A stretch of DNA of 64,000 bases from Streptomyces sp. NBC_00285 (GTDB lineage Bacteria; Actinomycetota; Actinomycetes; Streptomycetales; Streptomycetaceae): assembly GCF_036174265.1 (NCBI RefSeq), contig NZ_CP108055.1, positions 8,556,001 through 8,620,000 of the forward strand, given 5' to 3'. The notes beneath the pieces are model-generated. The model ran no database searches. It had not been told where the DNA came from and saw nothing but the letters and a program-made list of their open reading frames with translations. Position numbers and translations under genes: made by a program. Numbering within the stretch: position 1 is the stretch's first letter; each line of letters opens with the position of its first letter. Positions 40,029-47,882 of this stretch are shown piece after piece.

Positions 40029-40065
40029 ACGGGGTGTGATCTTCTTCTCCAAGAAAACACCCCGT
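40029..40065 (-). terminator. Stem-loop just after the acyl-CoA dehydrogenase gene
   Basis: ACGGGGTGT and ACACCCCGT are perfect 9-bp arms. The loop contains a second small stem, TCTT-ctcc-AAGA. In the minus direction it begins about 10 nt after the acyl-CoA dehydrogenase stop, so it should end the ethylmalonyl-CoA operon before psd. Confidence 0.75.
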
Positions 40066-40075
40066 ATTCGGACAT

Positions 40076-41281
40076 CTAGCCCTGGAACCGATACTCTTCG
40101 AGAAGCCTGCGACCGATGATCATTTTCTGGATCTCGGCGGTACCTTCACCGATCAGCAGCATCGGGGCCTCACGGTAGAGGCGCTCGATCTCGTACTCCT
40201 TGGAGAAGCCGTAGCCGCCGTGGATCCGGAAGGCGTCCTCCACGACCTCTTTGCAGTACTCGGAGGCGAGGTACTTCGCCATCCCTGCCTCAAGGTCGTT
40301 TCGCTCCCCGGAGTCCTTTTTGCGTGCCGCATTGACCATCATCGCATGCGCGGCCTCGACCTTGGTAGCCATCTCGGCCAGCTTGAACTGAATCGCCTGG
40401 TGCTGGGCGATCGGCTTGCCGAAGGTGTGGCGCTGCTGGGCGTACGAGACGCCCAGTTCGAAGGCACGCTGAGCGACGCCGCAACCGCGTGCCGCCACAT
40501 TGACGCGGCCCACCTCGACCCCGTCCATCATTTGGTAAAAACCTCGGCCGGTGGCCCCGCCCAGCACGCGATCGGCCGGAAGTCGCAGGCCATCCATGAT
40601 CATCTCGGTTGTGTCGACGCCCTTGTAGCCCATCTTGTCGATCTTCCCGGGGATGGTGAGGCCGGGGCGGACCTCTCCGAAACCGGGTTCCTTCTCGATC
40701 AGGAAGGTCGTCATCGACTTGTGGGGCGCGGTGCCTTCAGGGTGTCCTTCATCACTTCGGACGAGAACGGCCACCAGACTTGACGTTCCGCCGTTCGTCA
40801 GCCACATCTTCTGGCCGTTGAGGACGTATTCCTCGCCGTCCCTGACCGCCTTGGAGGCGATGGCGGACACGTCTGATCCGAGCGCCGGCTCCGACATCGA
40901 GAACGCGCCCCGGATGTCGCCGGCCGCCATGCGCGGCAGGAAGTGGTCCTTCTGCTCCTGCGTGCCGTGCTGCTTGAGCATGTACGCCACGATGAAGTGG
41001 GTGTTGATGATGCCGGAGACGGACATCCAGCCGCGGGCGATCTCCTCGACGCACAGCGCGTACGTCAGGAGCGACTCGCCCAGGCCGCCGTACTCCTCGG
41101 GGATCATCAGCCCGAAAAGGCCCAACTCCCTGAGACCGTCGACGATCTGCTGCGGGTACTCGTCGCGGTGCTCCAGCTCGGTGGCGACCGGGATGATCTC
41201 CTTGTCCACGAAGTCGCGGACCGTGGAGAGGATTTCCTGCTGGATGTCGGTCAGACCGGCGGTCTGGGCGAGTCGCGCCAT
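40076..41281 (-). CDS. Acyl-CoA dehydrogenase, probable methylsuccinyl-CoA dehydrogenase
   Basis: This 401-aa flavoprotein of the acyl-CoA dehydrogenase family has LKQHGTQEQKDHFLPRMAAG, FSMSEPALGSDVSAI (FAD-binding), QKMWLTNGG, and the catalytic Glu expected in LLIGEGTAEIQ near the C terminus. The gene lies 2 bp after the MaoC gene with AGGAGAAG as ribosome site. In the ethylmalonyl-CoA pathway methylsuccinyl-CoA is oxidised to mesaconyl-CoA, and this is the only dehydrogenase in the block. Assignment to that step is by context; known methylsuccinyl-CoA dehydrogenases can be longer. Confidence 0.9.
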   Translation of the reverse strand: MARLAQTAGLTDIQQEILSTVRDFVDKEIIPVATELEHRDEYPQQIVDGLRELGLFGLMIPEEYGGLGESLLTYALCVEEIARGWMSVSGIINTHFIVAYMLKQHGTQEQKDHFLPRMAAGDIRGAFSMSEPALGSDVSAIASKAVRDGEEYVLNGQKMWLTNGGTSSLVAVLVRSDEGHPEGTAPHKSMTTFLIEKEPGFGEVRPGLTIPGKIDKMGYKGVDTTEMIMDGLRLPADRVLGGATGRGFYQMMDGVEVGRVNVAARGCGVAQRAFELGVSYAQQRHTFGKPIAQHQAIQFKLAEMATKVEAAHAMMVNAARKKDSGERNDLEAGMAKYLASEYCKEVVEDAFRIHGGYGFSKEYEIERLYREAPMLLIGEGTAEIQKMIIGRRLLEEYRFQG

Positions 41282-41283
41282 GG

Positions 41284-41796
41284 CTACTTCTCCTGCTCCT
41301 TGAGCTGGGGCCGGCCGGGCTGCTCGCCGCCGCGCTCCTTGATGTACGTCTCGGTCGGCACCAGCACCTTGCGGCGGAACACGCAGACCAGCGTGCCGTC
41401 CTGCTTGTAGCCCTTGGTCTCCACGTACACGATCCCGCGGTCGTTCTTCGACTTGGACGGCCACTTGTCGAGCACGGTCGTCTCGCCGTAGAGCGTGTCG
41501 CCGTGGAAGGTCGGCGCCACGTGCTTGAGCGACTCGATCTCCAGGTTGGCGATCGCCTTGCCGGAGACGTCCGGCACGGACATGCCGAGCAGCAGGGAGT
41601 AGATGTAGTTCCCGACCACGACGTTCTTGCCGAAGTCCGTCGTCTTCTCGGCGTAGTTGACGTCCATGTGGAGCGGGTGGTGGTTCATGGTGAGGAGACA
41701 GAAGAGGTGGTCGTCGTACTCCGTGACTGTCTTCCCGGGCCAGTGCTTGTAGACAGCCCCGACCTCGAACTCCTCGTAGGTGCGTCCGAACTGCAT
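41284..41796 (-). CDS. MaoC-family enoyl-CoA hydratase, probable mesaconyl-CoA hydratase
   Basis: This 170-aa hot-dog fold hydratase has the hydratase-2-like active-site stretch DDHLFCLLTMNHHPLHMDVN, with the Asp/His pair, and VVVGNYIYSLLLGMSV. It would hydrate mesaconyl-CoA to beta-methylmalyl-CoA. It lies 4 bp after the lyase gene that uses that product and 2 bp before the dehydrogenase that makes its substrate, so gene order mirrors the pathway. Single MaoC domain, normal length. Confidence 0.9.
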   Translation of the reverse strand: MQFGRTYEEFEVGAVYKHWPGKTVTEYDDHLFCLLTMNHHPLHMDVNYAEKTTDFGKNVVVGNYIYSLLLGMSVPDVSGKAIANLEIESLKHVAPTFHGDTLYGETTVLDKWPSKSKNDRGIVYVETKGYKQDGTLVCVFRRKVLVPTETYIKERGGEQPGRPQLKEQEK

Positions 41797-41800
41797 GGCC

Positions 41801-42760
41801 TCAGGCCTCCGGAATCTCGAACTTCGACGTGCGCTGCATGCCGGCCGCCCGTCCCTTGCCGGAGATGACCAGCGCCATCTTGCGGCTGGCCTCGTCGATC
41901 ATCTCGTCGCCGATCATCGCGGAGCCCTTCTTGCCGCCCGCCTCGGACGTGAAGTACTCGTACGCGTCGAGGATCAGCTCGGCGTGGTCGTAGTCCTCCT
42001 GCGAGGGCGAGAAGATCTCGTTGGACGCCTCGACCTGGCCCGGGTGCAGCACCCACTTGCCGTCGAAGCCGAGGGCCGCGGCGCGCTGGGCGACCTCGCG
42101 GTAGCCGTCCACGTTGCGGATCTGCAGGTAGGGGCCGTCGATCGCCTGGAGGTTGTTGGCGCGGGCGGCCATAAGGATCTTCATCAGGATGTAGTGGTAG
42201 GCGTCCGCCGGGTAGCCGGGCGGCTGCTCGCCCACGACCAGCGACTTCATGTTGATCGACGCCATGAAGTCGGCCGGGCCGAAGATGATCGTCTCGACGC
42301 GCTGGGAGGCCGTCGCGATCTCGTTGACGTTGTTGAGGCCCTGGGCGTTCTCGATCTGCGCCTCGATGCCGATCTTGCCGACCTCGAAGCCCATCGTCTT
42401 CTCGATCTGCGTCAGCAGCAGGTCCAGGGCGACGACCTGCTGGGCCGTCTGCACCTTCGGCAGCATGATGCAGTCGAGGTTCTGGCCCGCGCCCTCGACG
42501 ACCGTGACGACGTCGCGGTACGTCCACTCGGTCGTCCAGTCGTTGACGCGCACGACCCTCGTCTTGCCCGTCCAGTCACCCTCGTTGAGGAACTTGACGA
42601 TGGTGTGCCTCGCCTCGGGCTTGGCGAGCGGGGCGCACGCGTCCTCCAGGTCGAGGAAGACCTGGTCCGCCGGGAGGCCCTGCGCCTTCTCAAGGAAGCG
42701 GGGGTTGCTTCCCGGGACCGCGAGACACGAGCGGCGGGGACGCAGACGGTTGACGGTCAT
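41801..42760 (-). CDS. HpcH/HpaI (CitE-like) L-malyl-CoA / beta-methylmalyl-CoA lyase
   Basis: This 319-aa TIM-barrel lyase has the CitE-type start RRSCLAVPGSNPRFLEKAQ, the metal-binding Glu in VFLDLEDACAP, RVNDWTTEWTYRD, and the second acidic ligand region in GIEAQIENAQGLNN. It cleaves beta-methylmalyl-CoA to glyoxylate and propionyl-CoA. Its ATG overlaps the meaA stop by 4 nt. All residues expected of an active lyase appear present. Citrate-lyase beta function is unlikely because no CitF/CitD partners exist. Confidence 0.92.
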   Translation of the reverse strand: MTVNRLRPRRSCLAVPGSNPRFLEKAQGLPADQVFLDLEDACAPLAKPEARHTIVKFLNEGDWTGKTRVVRVNDWTTEWTYRDVVTVVEGAGQNLDCIMLPKVQTAQQVVALDLLLTQIEKTMGFEVGKIGIEAQIENAQGLNNVNEIATASQRVETIIFGPADFMASINMKSLVVGEQPPGYPADAYHYILMKILMAARANNLQAIDGPYLQIRNVDGYREVAQRAAALGFDGKWVLHPGQVEASNEIFSPSQEDYDHAELILDAYEYFTSEAGGKKGSAMIGDEMIDEASRKMALVISGKGRAAGMQRTSKFEIPEA

Positions 42761-44805
42761 GCGGGGACCTCCAGGGGGTCGAGCTTGTTCGCTTTCCGGA
42801 TCTCGTCGACGATGCGGCCGATGATGCCGGTGATGTCGAAGTCCTTCGGGGTGAAGACAGCGGCCACTCCGGCTGCCCGCAATTGCTCGGCGTCTCCACT
42901 GGGGATGATCCCACCGGCGATGACAGGTACATCTGTGGCGCCTGCCACATGCAGCCTCTCCAGGACGTCCGGCACCAGCTGCGCGTGCGAGCCGGACAGG
43001 ATGGACAGACCGACCGCGTGCACGTCCTCGGCGAGGGCCGCGTCCACGATCTGCTCAGGGGTGAGCCGGATGCCCTGGTAGACCACCTCGAAGCCGGCGT
43101 CCCGTGCGCGGACGGCGATCTGCTCGGCCCCGTTGGAGTGCCCGTCCAGGCCGGGCTTGCCGACCAGGAAGCGCAGCTTTCCGACGCCCAGGTCCCTGGC
43201 GGTCACCTCGACCTTTCGGCGTACGTCGGCCATGGCCGAGCCCGCTTCGGCGCGGACCGCGACCGGCGCGGAGGAGACACCTGTGGGCGCCCGGAACTCG
43301 CCGAACACCTCCCGCAGCGCCCCGGACCACTCACCGGTCGTGACTCCCGCGCGGGCGCACTCCAGGGTGGCCTCCATGAGGTTGCCGGTGCCCTTGGCGG
43401 CCTCCTTCAGCTTCTCCAGCGCCTTGCAGGGGCGCGGGTGGTTGAAGGGCGGCTGGTACCGCGTGTCCCGCCAGTGCTGGAGTCCCGCGATCACCTGGGC
43501 CTCGACGGCCGGGTCGACCGTCTGGATCGCGGTGTCCAGGTCGGCCGTCAGCGGGTTCGGCTCGGTCGTCTCGAAGATGTTGACGCCGATGATCTTCTCC
43601 TGCCCGGACTCGATCCGGGCCCGGCGCTCGGCGTGCGAGGAGACGAGCTGCGACTTGAGGTAGCCCGACTCGACAGCGGCCATCGCGCCGCCCATCTCCT
43701 GGATCCGCTCGATCTCCGCGAAGGACTCCTCGACGAGTTTGCCCACCTTCGCCTCGATGACGTGCGAGCCCTCGAAGATGTCCTCGTACTCCAGCAGGTC
43801 GCTCTCATGGGCGAGGACCTGCTGGATGCGCAGCGACCACTGCTGGTCCCAGGGCCGGGGGAGACCGAGGGCCTCGTTCCAGGCCGGCAGCTGCACGGCA
43901 CGCGCGCGTGCGTCCTTCGAGAGCGTCACCGCCAGCATCTCCAGCACGATCCGCTGGACGTTGTTCTCCGGCTGCGCCTCGGTCAGTCCGAGGGAGTTGA
44001 CCTGGACGCCGTACCGGAAGCGGCGCTGCTTGGGGTTCTCGATGCCGTAGCGCTCGCGCGTGATCCGGTCCCAGATCCGCCCGAACGCGCGCATCTTGCA
44101 CATCTCCTCGACGAAGCGGACGCCCGCGTTCACGAAGAAGGAGATGCGGGCGACGACGTCCCCGAACTTCTCGGCCGGCACCTGCCCGGAGTCCCGGACG
44201 GCGTCCAGGACCGCGATCGCCGTCGACATCGCGTACGCGATCTCCTGGACCGGCGTGGCACCCGCCTCCTGCAGGTGGTAGCTGCAGATGTTGATCGGGT
44301 TCCACTTCGGGATGTGGGAGACCGTGTACGCGATCATGTCGGTCGTCAGCCGGAGGGAGGGCACCGGCGGGAACACATGCGTGCCCCGCGACAGGTACTC
44401 CTTGACGATGTCGTTCTGGGTCGTGCCCTGGAGCCGGGTGATGTCGACGCCCTGCTCCTCGGCGACGACCTGGTAGAGCGCCAGCAGCCACATGGCGGTG
44501 GCGTTGATCGTCATCGAGGTGTTCATCTGGTCCAGGGGGATGTCCTGGAACAGCCGGCGCATGTCACCGAGGTGCGCGATCGGTACGCCGACCCGGCCCA
44601 CCTCGCCGCGGGCGAGGATGTGGTCGGAGTCGTAGCCGGTCTGCGTCGGCAGGTCGAACGCCACCGACAGACCGGTCTGGCCCTTGGCGAGGTTACGCCG
44701 GTACAACTCGTTGGACGCCTCGGCCGTGGAGTGGCCGGCATACGTGCGCATGAGCCACGGCCGGTCCTTCTCCCGCTTGCCTTCGGCGGGCTGACGCTCA
44801 GTCAT
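42757..44805 (-). CDS. meaA: Ethylmalonyl-CoA mutase (MeaA)
   Basis: This 682-aa adenosylcobalamin-dependent mutase isomerises ethylmalonyl-CoA to methylsuccinyl-CoA. The substrate domain starts RPWLMRTYAGHSTAEASNEL and has SVAFDLPTQTGYDSDH. The C-terminal B12 domain carries the base-off motif in GKPGLDGHSNGAEQI, followed by LSILSGSH and IAGGIIPSGD. It is shorter than methylmalonyl-CoA mutase large subunits but fused to its B12 domain, as known for MeaA. It follows ccr by 17 bp. The start ATGACTGAGCG is consistent with the family. Confidence 0.95.
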   Translation of the reverse strand: MTERQPAEGKREKDRPWLMRTYAGHSTAEASNELYRRNLAKGQTGLSVAFDLPTQTGYDSDHILARGEVGRVGVPIAHLGDMRRLFQDIPLDQMNTSMTINATAMWLLALYQVVAEEQGVDITRLQGTTQNDIVKEYLSRGTHVFPPVPSLRLTTDMIAYTVSHIPKWNPINICSYHLQEAGATPVQEIAYAMSTAIAVLDAVRDSGQVPAEKFGDVVARISFFVNAGVRFVEEMCKMRAFGRIWDRITRERYGIENPKQRRFRYGVQVNSLGLTEAQPENNVQRIVLEMLAVTLSKDARARAVQLPAWNEALGLPRPWDQQWSLRIQQVLAHESDLLEYEDIFEGSHVIEAKVGKLVEESFAEIERIQEMGGAMAAVESGYLKSQLVSSHAERRARIESGQEKIIGVNIFETTEPNPLTADLDTAIQTVDPAVEAQVIAGLQHWRDTRYQPPFNHPRPCKALEKLKEAAKGTGNLMEATLECARAGVTTGEWSGALREVFGEFRAPTGVSSAPVAVRAEAGSAMADVRRKVEVTARDLGVGKLRFLVGKPGLDGHSNGAEQIAVRARDAGFEVVYQGIRLTPEQIVDAALAEDVHAVGLSILSGSHAQLVPDVLERLHVAGATDVPVIAGGIIPSGDAEQLRAAGVAAVFTPKDFDITGIIGRIVDEIRKANKLDPLEVPA

Positions 44806-44822
44806 CTATGACCCCGGGTGTC

Positions 44823-46166
44823 TCAGATGTTGCGGAAGCGGTTGATGCCGTCGATGTGCTTGGCGCGCATCTCCTCGTCGCGCACACCCAGGCCCTCCTC
44901 GGGGGCCAGGCACAGCACGCCGACCTTGCCCTGGTGGAGGTTGCGGTGCACGTCGTAGGCGGCCTGTCCGGTCTCCTCCAGGGAGTACACCTTGGACAGA
45001 GTCGGGTGGATCTTGCCCTTCGCGACCAGCCGGTTGGCCTCCCAGGCCTCGCGGTAGTTGGCGAAGTGCGAGCCGATGATCCGCTTCAGGGACATCCACA
45101 GGTAGCGGTTGTCGTACTCGTGGTTGAAGCCCGAGGTGGAGGCGCAGGTGACGATCGTGCCGCCCTTGCGCGTGACGTAGACCGAGGCGCCGAAGGTCTC
45201 GCGGCCGGGGTGCTCGAAGACGATGTCCACGTCCTCGCCGCCGGTGAGCTCGCGGATGCGCTTGCCGAAGCGCTTCCACTCCCGCGGGTCCTGCTCGTGC
45301 TCGTTCTTCCAGAACTGGTAGCCCTCGGCGTTGCGGTCGATGATCGCGTCGGCGCCCATCGTGCGGCAGATGTCCGCCTTCTGGGGCGAGGACACGACGC
45401 AGATCGGGTTGGCGCCGCCGGCCAGCGCGAACTGGGTGGCGTACGAGCCCAGCCCGCCGCTCGCGCCCCAGATCAGGACGTTGTCGCCCTGCTTCATACC
45501 GGCACCGTTGCGGGAGACCAGCTGCCGGTACGCGGTGGAGTTCACGAGGCCCGGGGCGGCGGCCTCCTCCCAGCTCAGGTGATCCGGCTTCGGCATCAGC
45601 TGGTTGGACTTGACGAGCGCGACCTCGGCGAGGCCGCCGAAGTTGGTCTCGAAGCCCCAGATCCGCTGCTCGGGGTCGAGCATCGTGTCGTTGTGGCCGT
45701 CCGAGGACTCCAGCTCCACGCTCAGACAGTGCGCGACGACCTCGTCACCGGGCCTCCAGGCGTTGACGCCCGGGCCGGTGCGCAGCACGACGCCCGCGAG
45801 GTCGGAGCCGATGATGTGGTACGGCAGGTCGTGGCGCTTGGTCAGCTCGGAGAGCTTGCCGTAGCGCTCCAGGAACCCGAAGGTCGACATGGGTTCGAAG
45901 ATCGAGGTCCACACGGAGTTGTAGTTGACGCTCGACGCCATGACGGCGACCAGGGCCTCGCCCGGGCCCAGCTCGGGCAGGGCGACCTCGTCGAGGTGGA
46001 TCGACTTGCGCGGGTCCTTGTCGCGGGTCTCCAGGCCCTCGAACATCTCCGTCTCGTCCTTGTGCACGGTGATCGCGCGGTACGACTCGGGGAGCGGCAG
46101 CGCGGCGAAGTCGGCCGGAGTCGAGTCCGGCGACTGGATCGCGTCCAGGATGTCCTTCACGGTCAC
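44823..46166 (-). CDS. ccr: Crotonyl-CoA carboxylase/reductase
   Basis: This 447-aa MDR-superfamily enzyme reductively carboxylates crotonyl-CoA to ethylmalonyl-CoA with NADPH and CO2, the key step of the ethylmalonyl-CoA pathway and a source of polyketide extender units. Signature segments are MASSVNYNSVWTSIFEP, the NADPH loop IWGASGGLGSYATQ, and FEHPGRETFGASVYVTRKGG. There is no zinc site, as expected. The GTG start has GGAGG seven bases upstream. A copy of a hairpin-forming repeat lies immediately before the ribosome site, and a palindrome further upstream may be an operator. Confidence 0.95.
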   Translation of the reverse strand: MTVKDILDAIQSPDSTPADFAALPLPESYRAITVHKDETEMFEGLETRDKDPRKSIHLDEVALPELGPGEALVAVMASSVNYNSVWTSIFEPMSTFGFLERYGKLSELTKRHDLPYHIIGSDLAGVVLRTGPGVNAWRPGDEVVAHCLSVELESSDGHNDTMLDPEQRIWGFETNFGGLAEVALVKSNQLMPKPDHLSWEEAAAPGLVNSTAYRQLVSRNGAGMKQGDNVLIWGASGGLGSYATQFALAGGANPICVVSSPQKADICRTMGADAIIDRNAEGYQFWKNEHEQDPREWKRFGKRIRELTGGEDVDIVFEHPGRETFGASVYVTRKGGTIVTCASTSGFNHEYDNRYLWMSLKRIIGSHFANYREAWEANRLVAKGKIHPTLSKVYSLEETGQAAYDVHRNLHQGKVGVLCLAPEEGLGVRDEEMRAKHIDGINRFRNI

Positions 46167-46183
46167 GGTGTTGCCTCCGGCGG

Positions 46184-46222
46184 TTGGGGTCTCCCCGGTT
46201 CGAGCGAAGTCGAGAACTGGGG
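46184..46222 (-). repeat. Second copy of the hairpin repeat, in the ccr leader
   Basis: On the minus strand it reads CCCCAGTTCTCGACTTCG, then CTCGAACCGGGGAGACCCCAA. It shares the layout and CTTCGCTCGA core with the copy inside the macrodomain gene. It ends a few bases before the ccr ribosome site, so the CCCC/GGGG hairpin lies in the untranslated leader. Confidence 0.65.
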
Positions 46223-46437
46223 AAGCGTCCTGAGGGAGGGACGCTGAGGGTCACGTCGGTGCCGTCGGTTCGGCGGTGTTCTTGCTCGGCAGCGCTTTGT
46301 GGCGCGGAAGGTTGCCTGTGACGCAGGCGTCCGGGCGAGCAGCTCGATGAGTTGCTGGGACAGCCGGCGTGCGAAAGGTCTCTGCACGCCGGCCGCCCGG
46401 ACTCCTTCAACGTAAGACACCGCGTGCCACCATGCAA

Positions 46438-46450
46438 GGCACTGAGTGCC
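46438..46450. promoter_or_regulatory. GGCAC-TGA-GTGCC palindrome upstream of ccr
   Basis: A perfect inverted repeat with 3-bp spacing, followed on the minus strand by TTGCATGGTGGCAC, which repeats the TGGCAC half-site. It is about 270 bp from the ccr start. The adjacent TetR regulator is the obvious candidate binder (inference). Confidence 0.4.
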
Positions 46451-46912
46451 AGAGATTGCTCTCAGATGAAATCTTTACGTAACAAATGAGCGATGATCGA
46501 TCAAAGCTACCGGCGAGTAGGCATCAATCGGGCGCTATCGGTTGCCTGATCCATCGCCTGATCCATCGCCTGTTCCGCCTGGAGGACATCGGCCGGGCAT
46601 GCCTGGTGCAGGGCCATCCCGGTCCGCGGCTCCCGCGCTCCCGCGCCCGCTCAGTTCCTCGATGTTCGTCAGCCGGCACAGCAAGCAGTGGGTTCCGCCG
46701 TCCTCACCGGCTGGAACCCGCACTCCGCCCACGCGATCAGCGTCTCCCGCGGGCCGGCGAGCAGCGCGGTCGCATACCGGACCCGCTCCTGCCGTACGGC
46801 CGGGGTTGCCGAACCGCCCCAGGAGCCGGGGCGGCTGATCAGGGGGTGGGTGACCGGGGGAGGCGGACCCGGAGCAGGCAGTCAGGTTGCCCCTGCAGGA
46901 CGCTGAGAACCG

Positions 46913-47722
46913 TCACCGCTCCTTGAGTGCCTGCTCGATGGCCCGCATCACTTCGTCGAGCGGCGCGTCCGTCCGGGCGACGGTCACCAGGACCTCCCCC
47001 TGAGAGGCCACCGAGGCCGGCGCCGGACGCGGCGAGGCGTCCCGGCCCGCCCCGATCCCCGTCCCGAAGGTCTTGCGCACGATCGCGAAGGCGTGGTCCA
47101 ACTGCGTCTCCACGTCGCCCTGCCCCCCGGCCCGGAGCCACCGCCGCAGCACATGGTTGTGGGCGGTGACCACGGCCGATGCGGCGACCTCCGCCAGCAG
47201 GGGGTCGTCGTTCGCGTCGTCGTCGTGCGCGTGCTCGTCGAAGTGCCCCAGCAGATACCGCGTGAAGAGCCGCTCGTAGCGGGCCACCGACGCGATCTCG
47301 GCCTCCCGCAGCGTCGGCACCTCGCGCGTCAGCTTGTAGCGGGCGACGGAGATCTCCGGCCGGCCCGCGTACATCTTCATGACTTCCTTGATGCCGCGGC
47401 ACACCGTGTCGAGCGGATGCTCGTGCGCGGGGGCCGCGTTGAGCACTGCCTCGGCCCGGATCAGGGTGTCGTCGTGATCGGGGAAGATCGCCTCTTCCTT
47501 GGAGCGGAAGTGGCGGAAGAAGGTGCGACGGGCGACCCCGGCCGCGGCCGCGATCTCGTCGACGGTGGTCGCCTCGTACCCCTTGGTGGAGAACAGCTCC
47601 ATCGCGGCGGCCGCCAGTTCTCGGCGCATCTTGAGCCGCTGCGCGGCCGCGCGAGTGCCTGCCGCGTTTTCCGGCGCGTCGGGCGTGGCTGGTGTACGGG
47701 AGGACCTGGCGGGCTGGGGCAT
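46913..47722 (-). CDS. TetR-family transcriptional regulator
   Basis: This 269-aa regulator has the N-terminal HTH at about residues 30-75: MELFSTKGYEATTVDEIAAA and GVARRTFFRHFRSKEEAIF. The C-terminal ligand domain is helical, with two long helices around RYERLFTRYLLGHFDEHAHDD and QLDHAFAIVRKTFGTGIGA. It lies between the 3-hydroxyacyl-CoA dehydrogenase and ccr on the same strand and probably responds to an acyl-CoA or related metabolite. Two ATG codons six codons apart are possible starts, and neither has a strong ribosome site. Confidence 0.9.
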   Translation of the reverse strand: MPQPARSSRTPATPDAPENAAGTRAAAQRLKMRRELAAAAMELFSTKGYEATTVDEIAAAAGVARRTFFRHFRSKEEAIFPDHDDTLIRAEAVLNAAPAHEHPLDTVCRGIKEVMKMYAGRPEISVARYKLTREVPTLREAEIASVARYERLFTRYLLGHFDEHAHDDDANDDPLLAEVAASAVVTAHNHVLRRWLRAGGQGDVETQLDHAFAIVRKTFGTGIGAGRDASPRPAPASVASQGEVLVTVARTDAPLDEVMRAIEQALKER

Positions 47723-47814
47723 GACCCGAACGTACTGCATGTGCGCAGGCTGGTGCGCGTGTCCGGGGGTTCCCCCGCCCGGGACCGGCGGGCATATGCC
47801 GGCTCCTGTGAGCG

Positions 47815-47847
47815 GGGGCGGACTGCCCGGGTCGAGCAGTCCGCCCC
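47815..47847 (-). terminator. Stem-loop after the 3-hydroxyacyl-CoA dehydrogenase gene
   Basis: GGGGCGGACTGC and GCAGTCCGCCCC are perfect 12-bp arms with a 9-nt loop, beginning about 36 bp after the stop. It should separate this gene from the TetR gene. Confidence 0.75.
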
Positions 47848-47882
47848 AGTCCTCACCGTCCGTGAACCGGTCGCCGGGACGC

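Larger units (their letters stand above)
46167..46912. other. 746-bp region upstream of ccr, no supported gene
   Basis: It holds the ccr leader with a repeat element (46184-46222), a palindromic candidate operator (46438-46450) and several short open frames. One 85-codon minus-strand frame ends as GTGA on the ccr start, but its second half is the repeat. It has no recognised domain and I treat it as leader. The part nearer the TetR gene has no feature I can defend. Confidence 0.5.

Noticed and set aside
40076..41464. Extended 462-codon frame for the acyl-CoA dehydrogenase
   Set aside because: The first 61 codons overlap the MaoC gene in another frame and are not dehydrogenase-like. The ATG at 41281 with AGGAGAAG fits.
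46163..46420. 85-codon minus-strand frame ending as GTGA on the ccr start
   Set aside because: Half of it is the hairpin repeat element, it has no ribosome site or family, and the coupling-like overlap is probably chance. It is kept as ccr leader.
46535..46732. 65-codon minus-strand frame with a THCLLCRL Cys pair
   Set aside because: It is short, rich in Gly/Asp, with no ribosome site and no known zinc-ribbon pattern beyond one CxxC.
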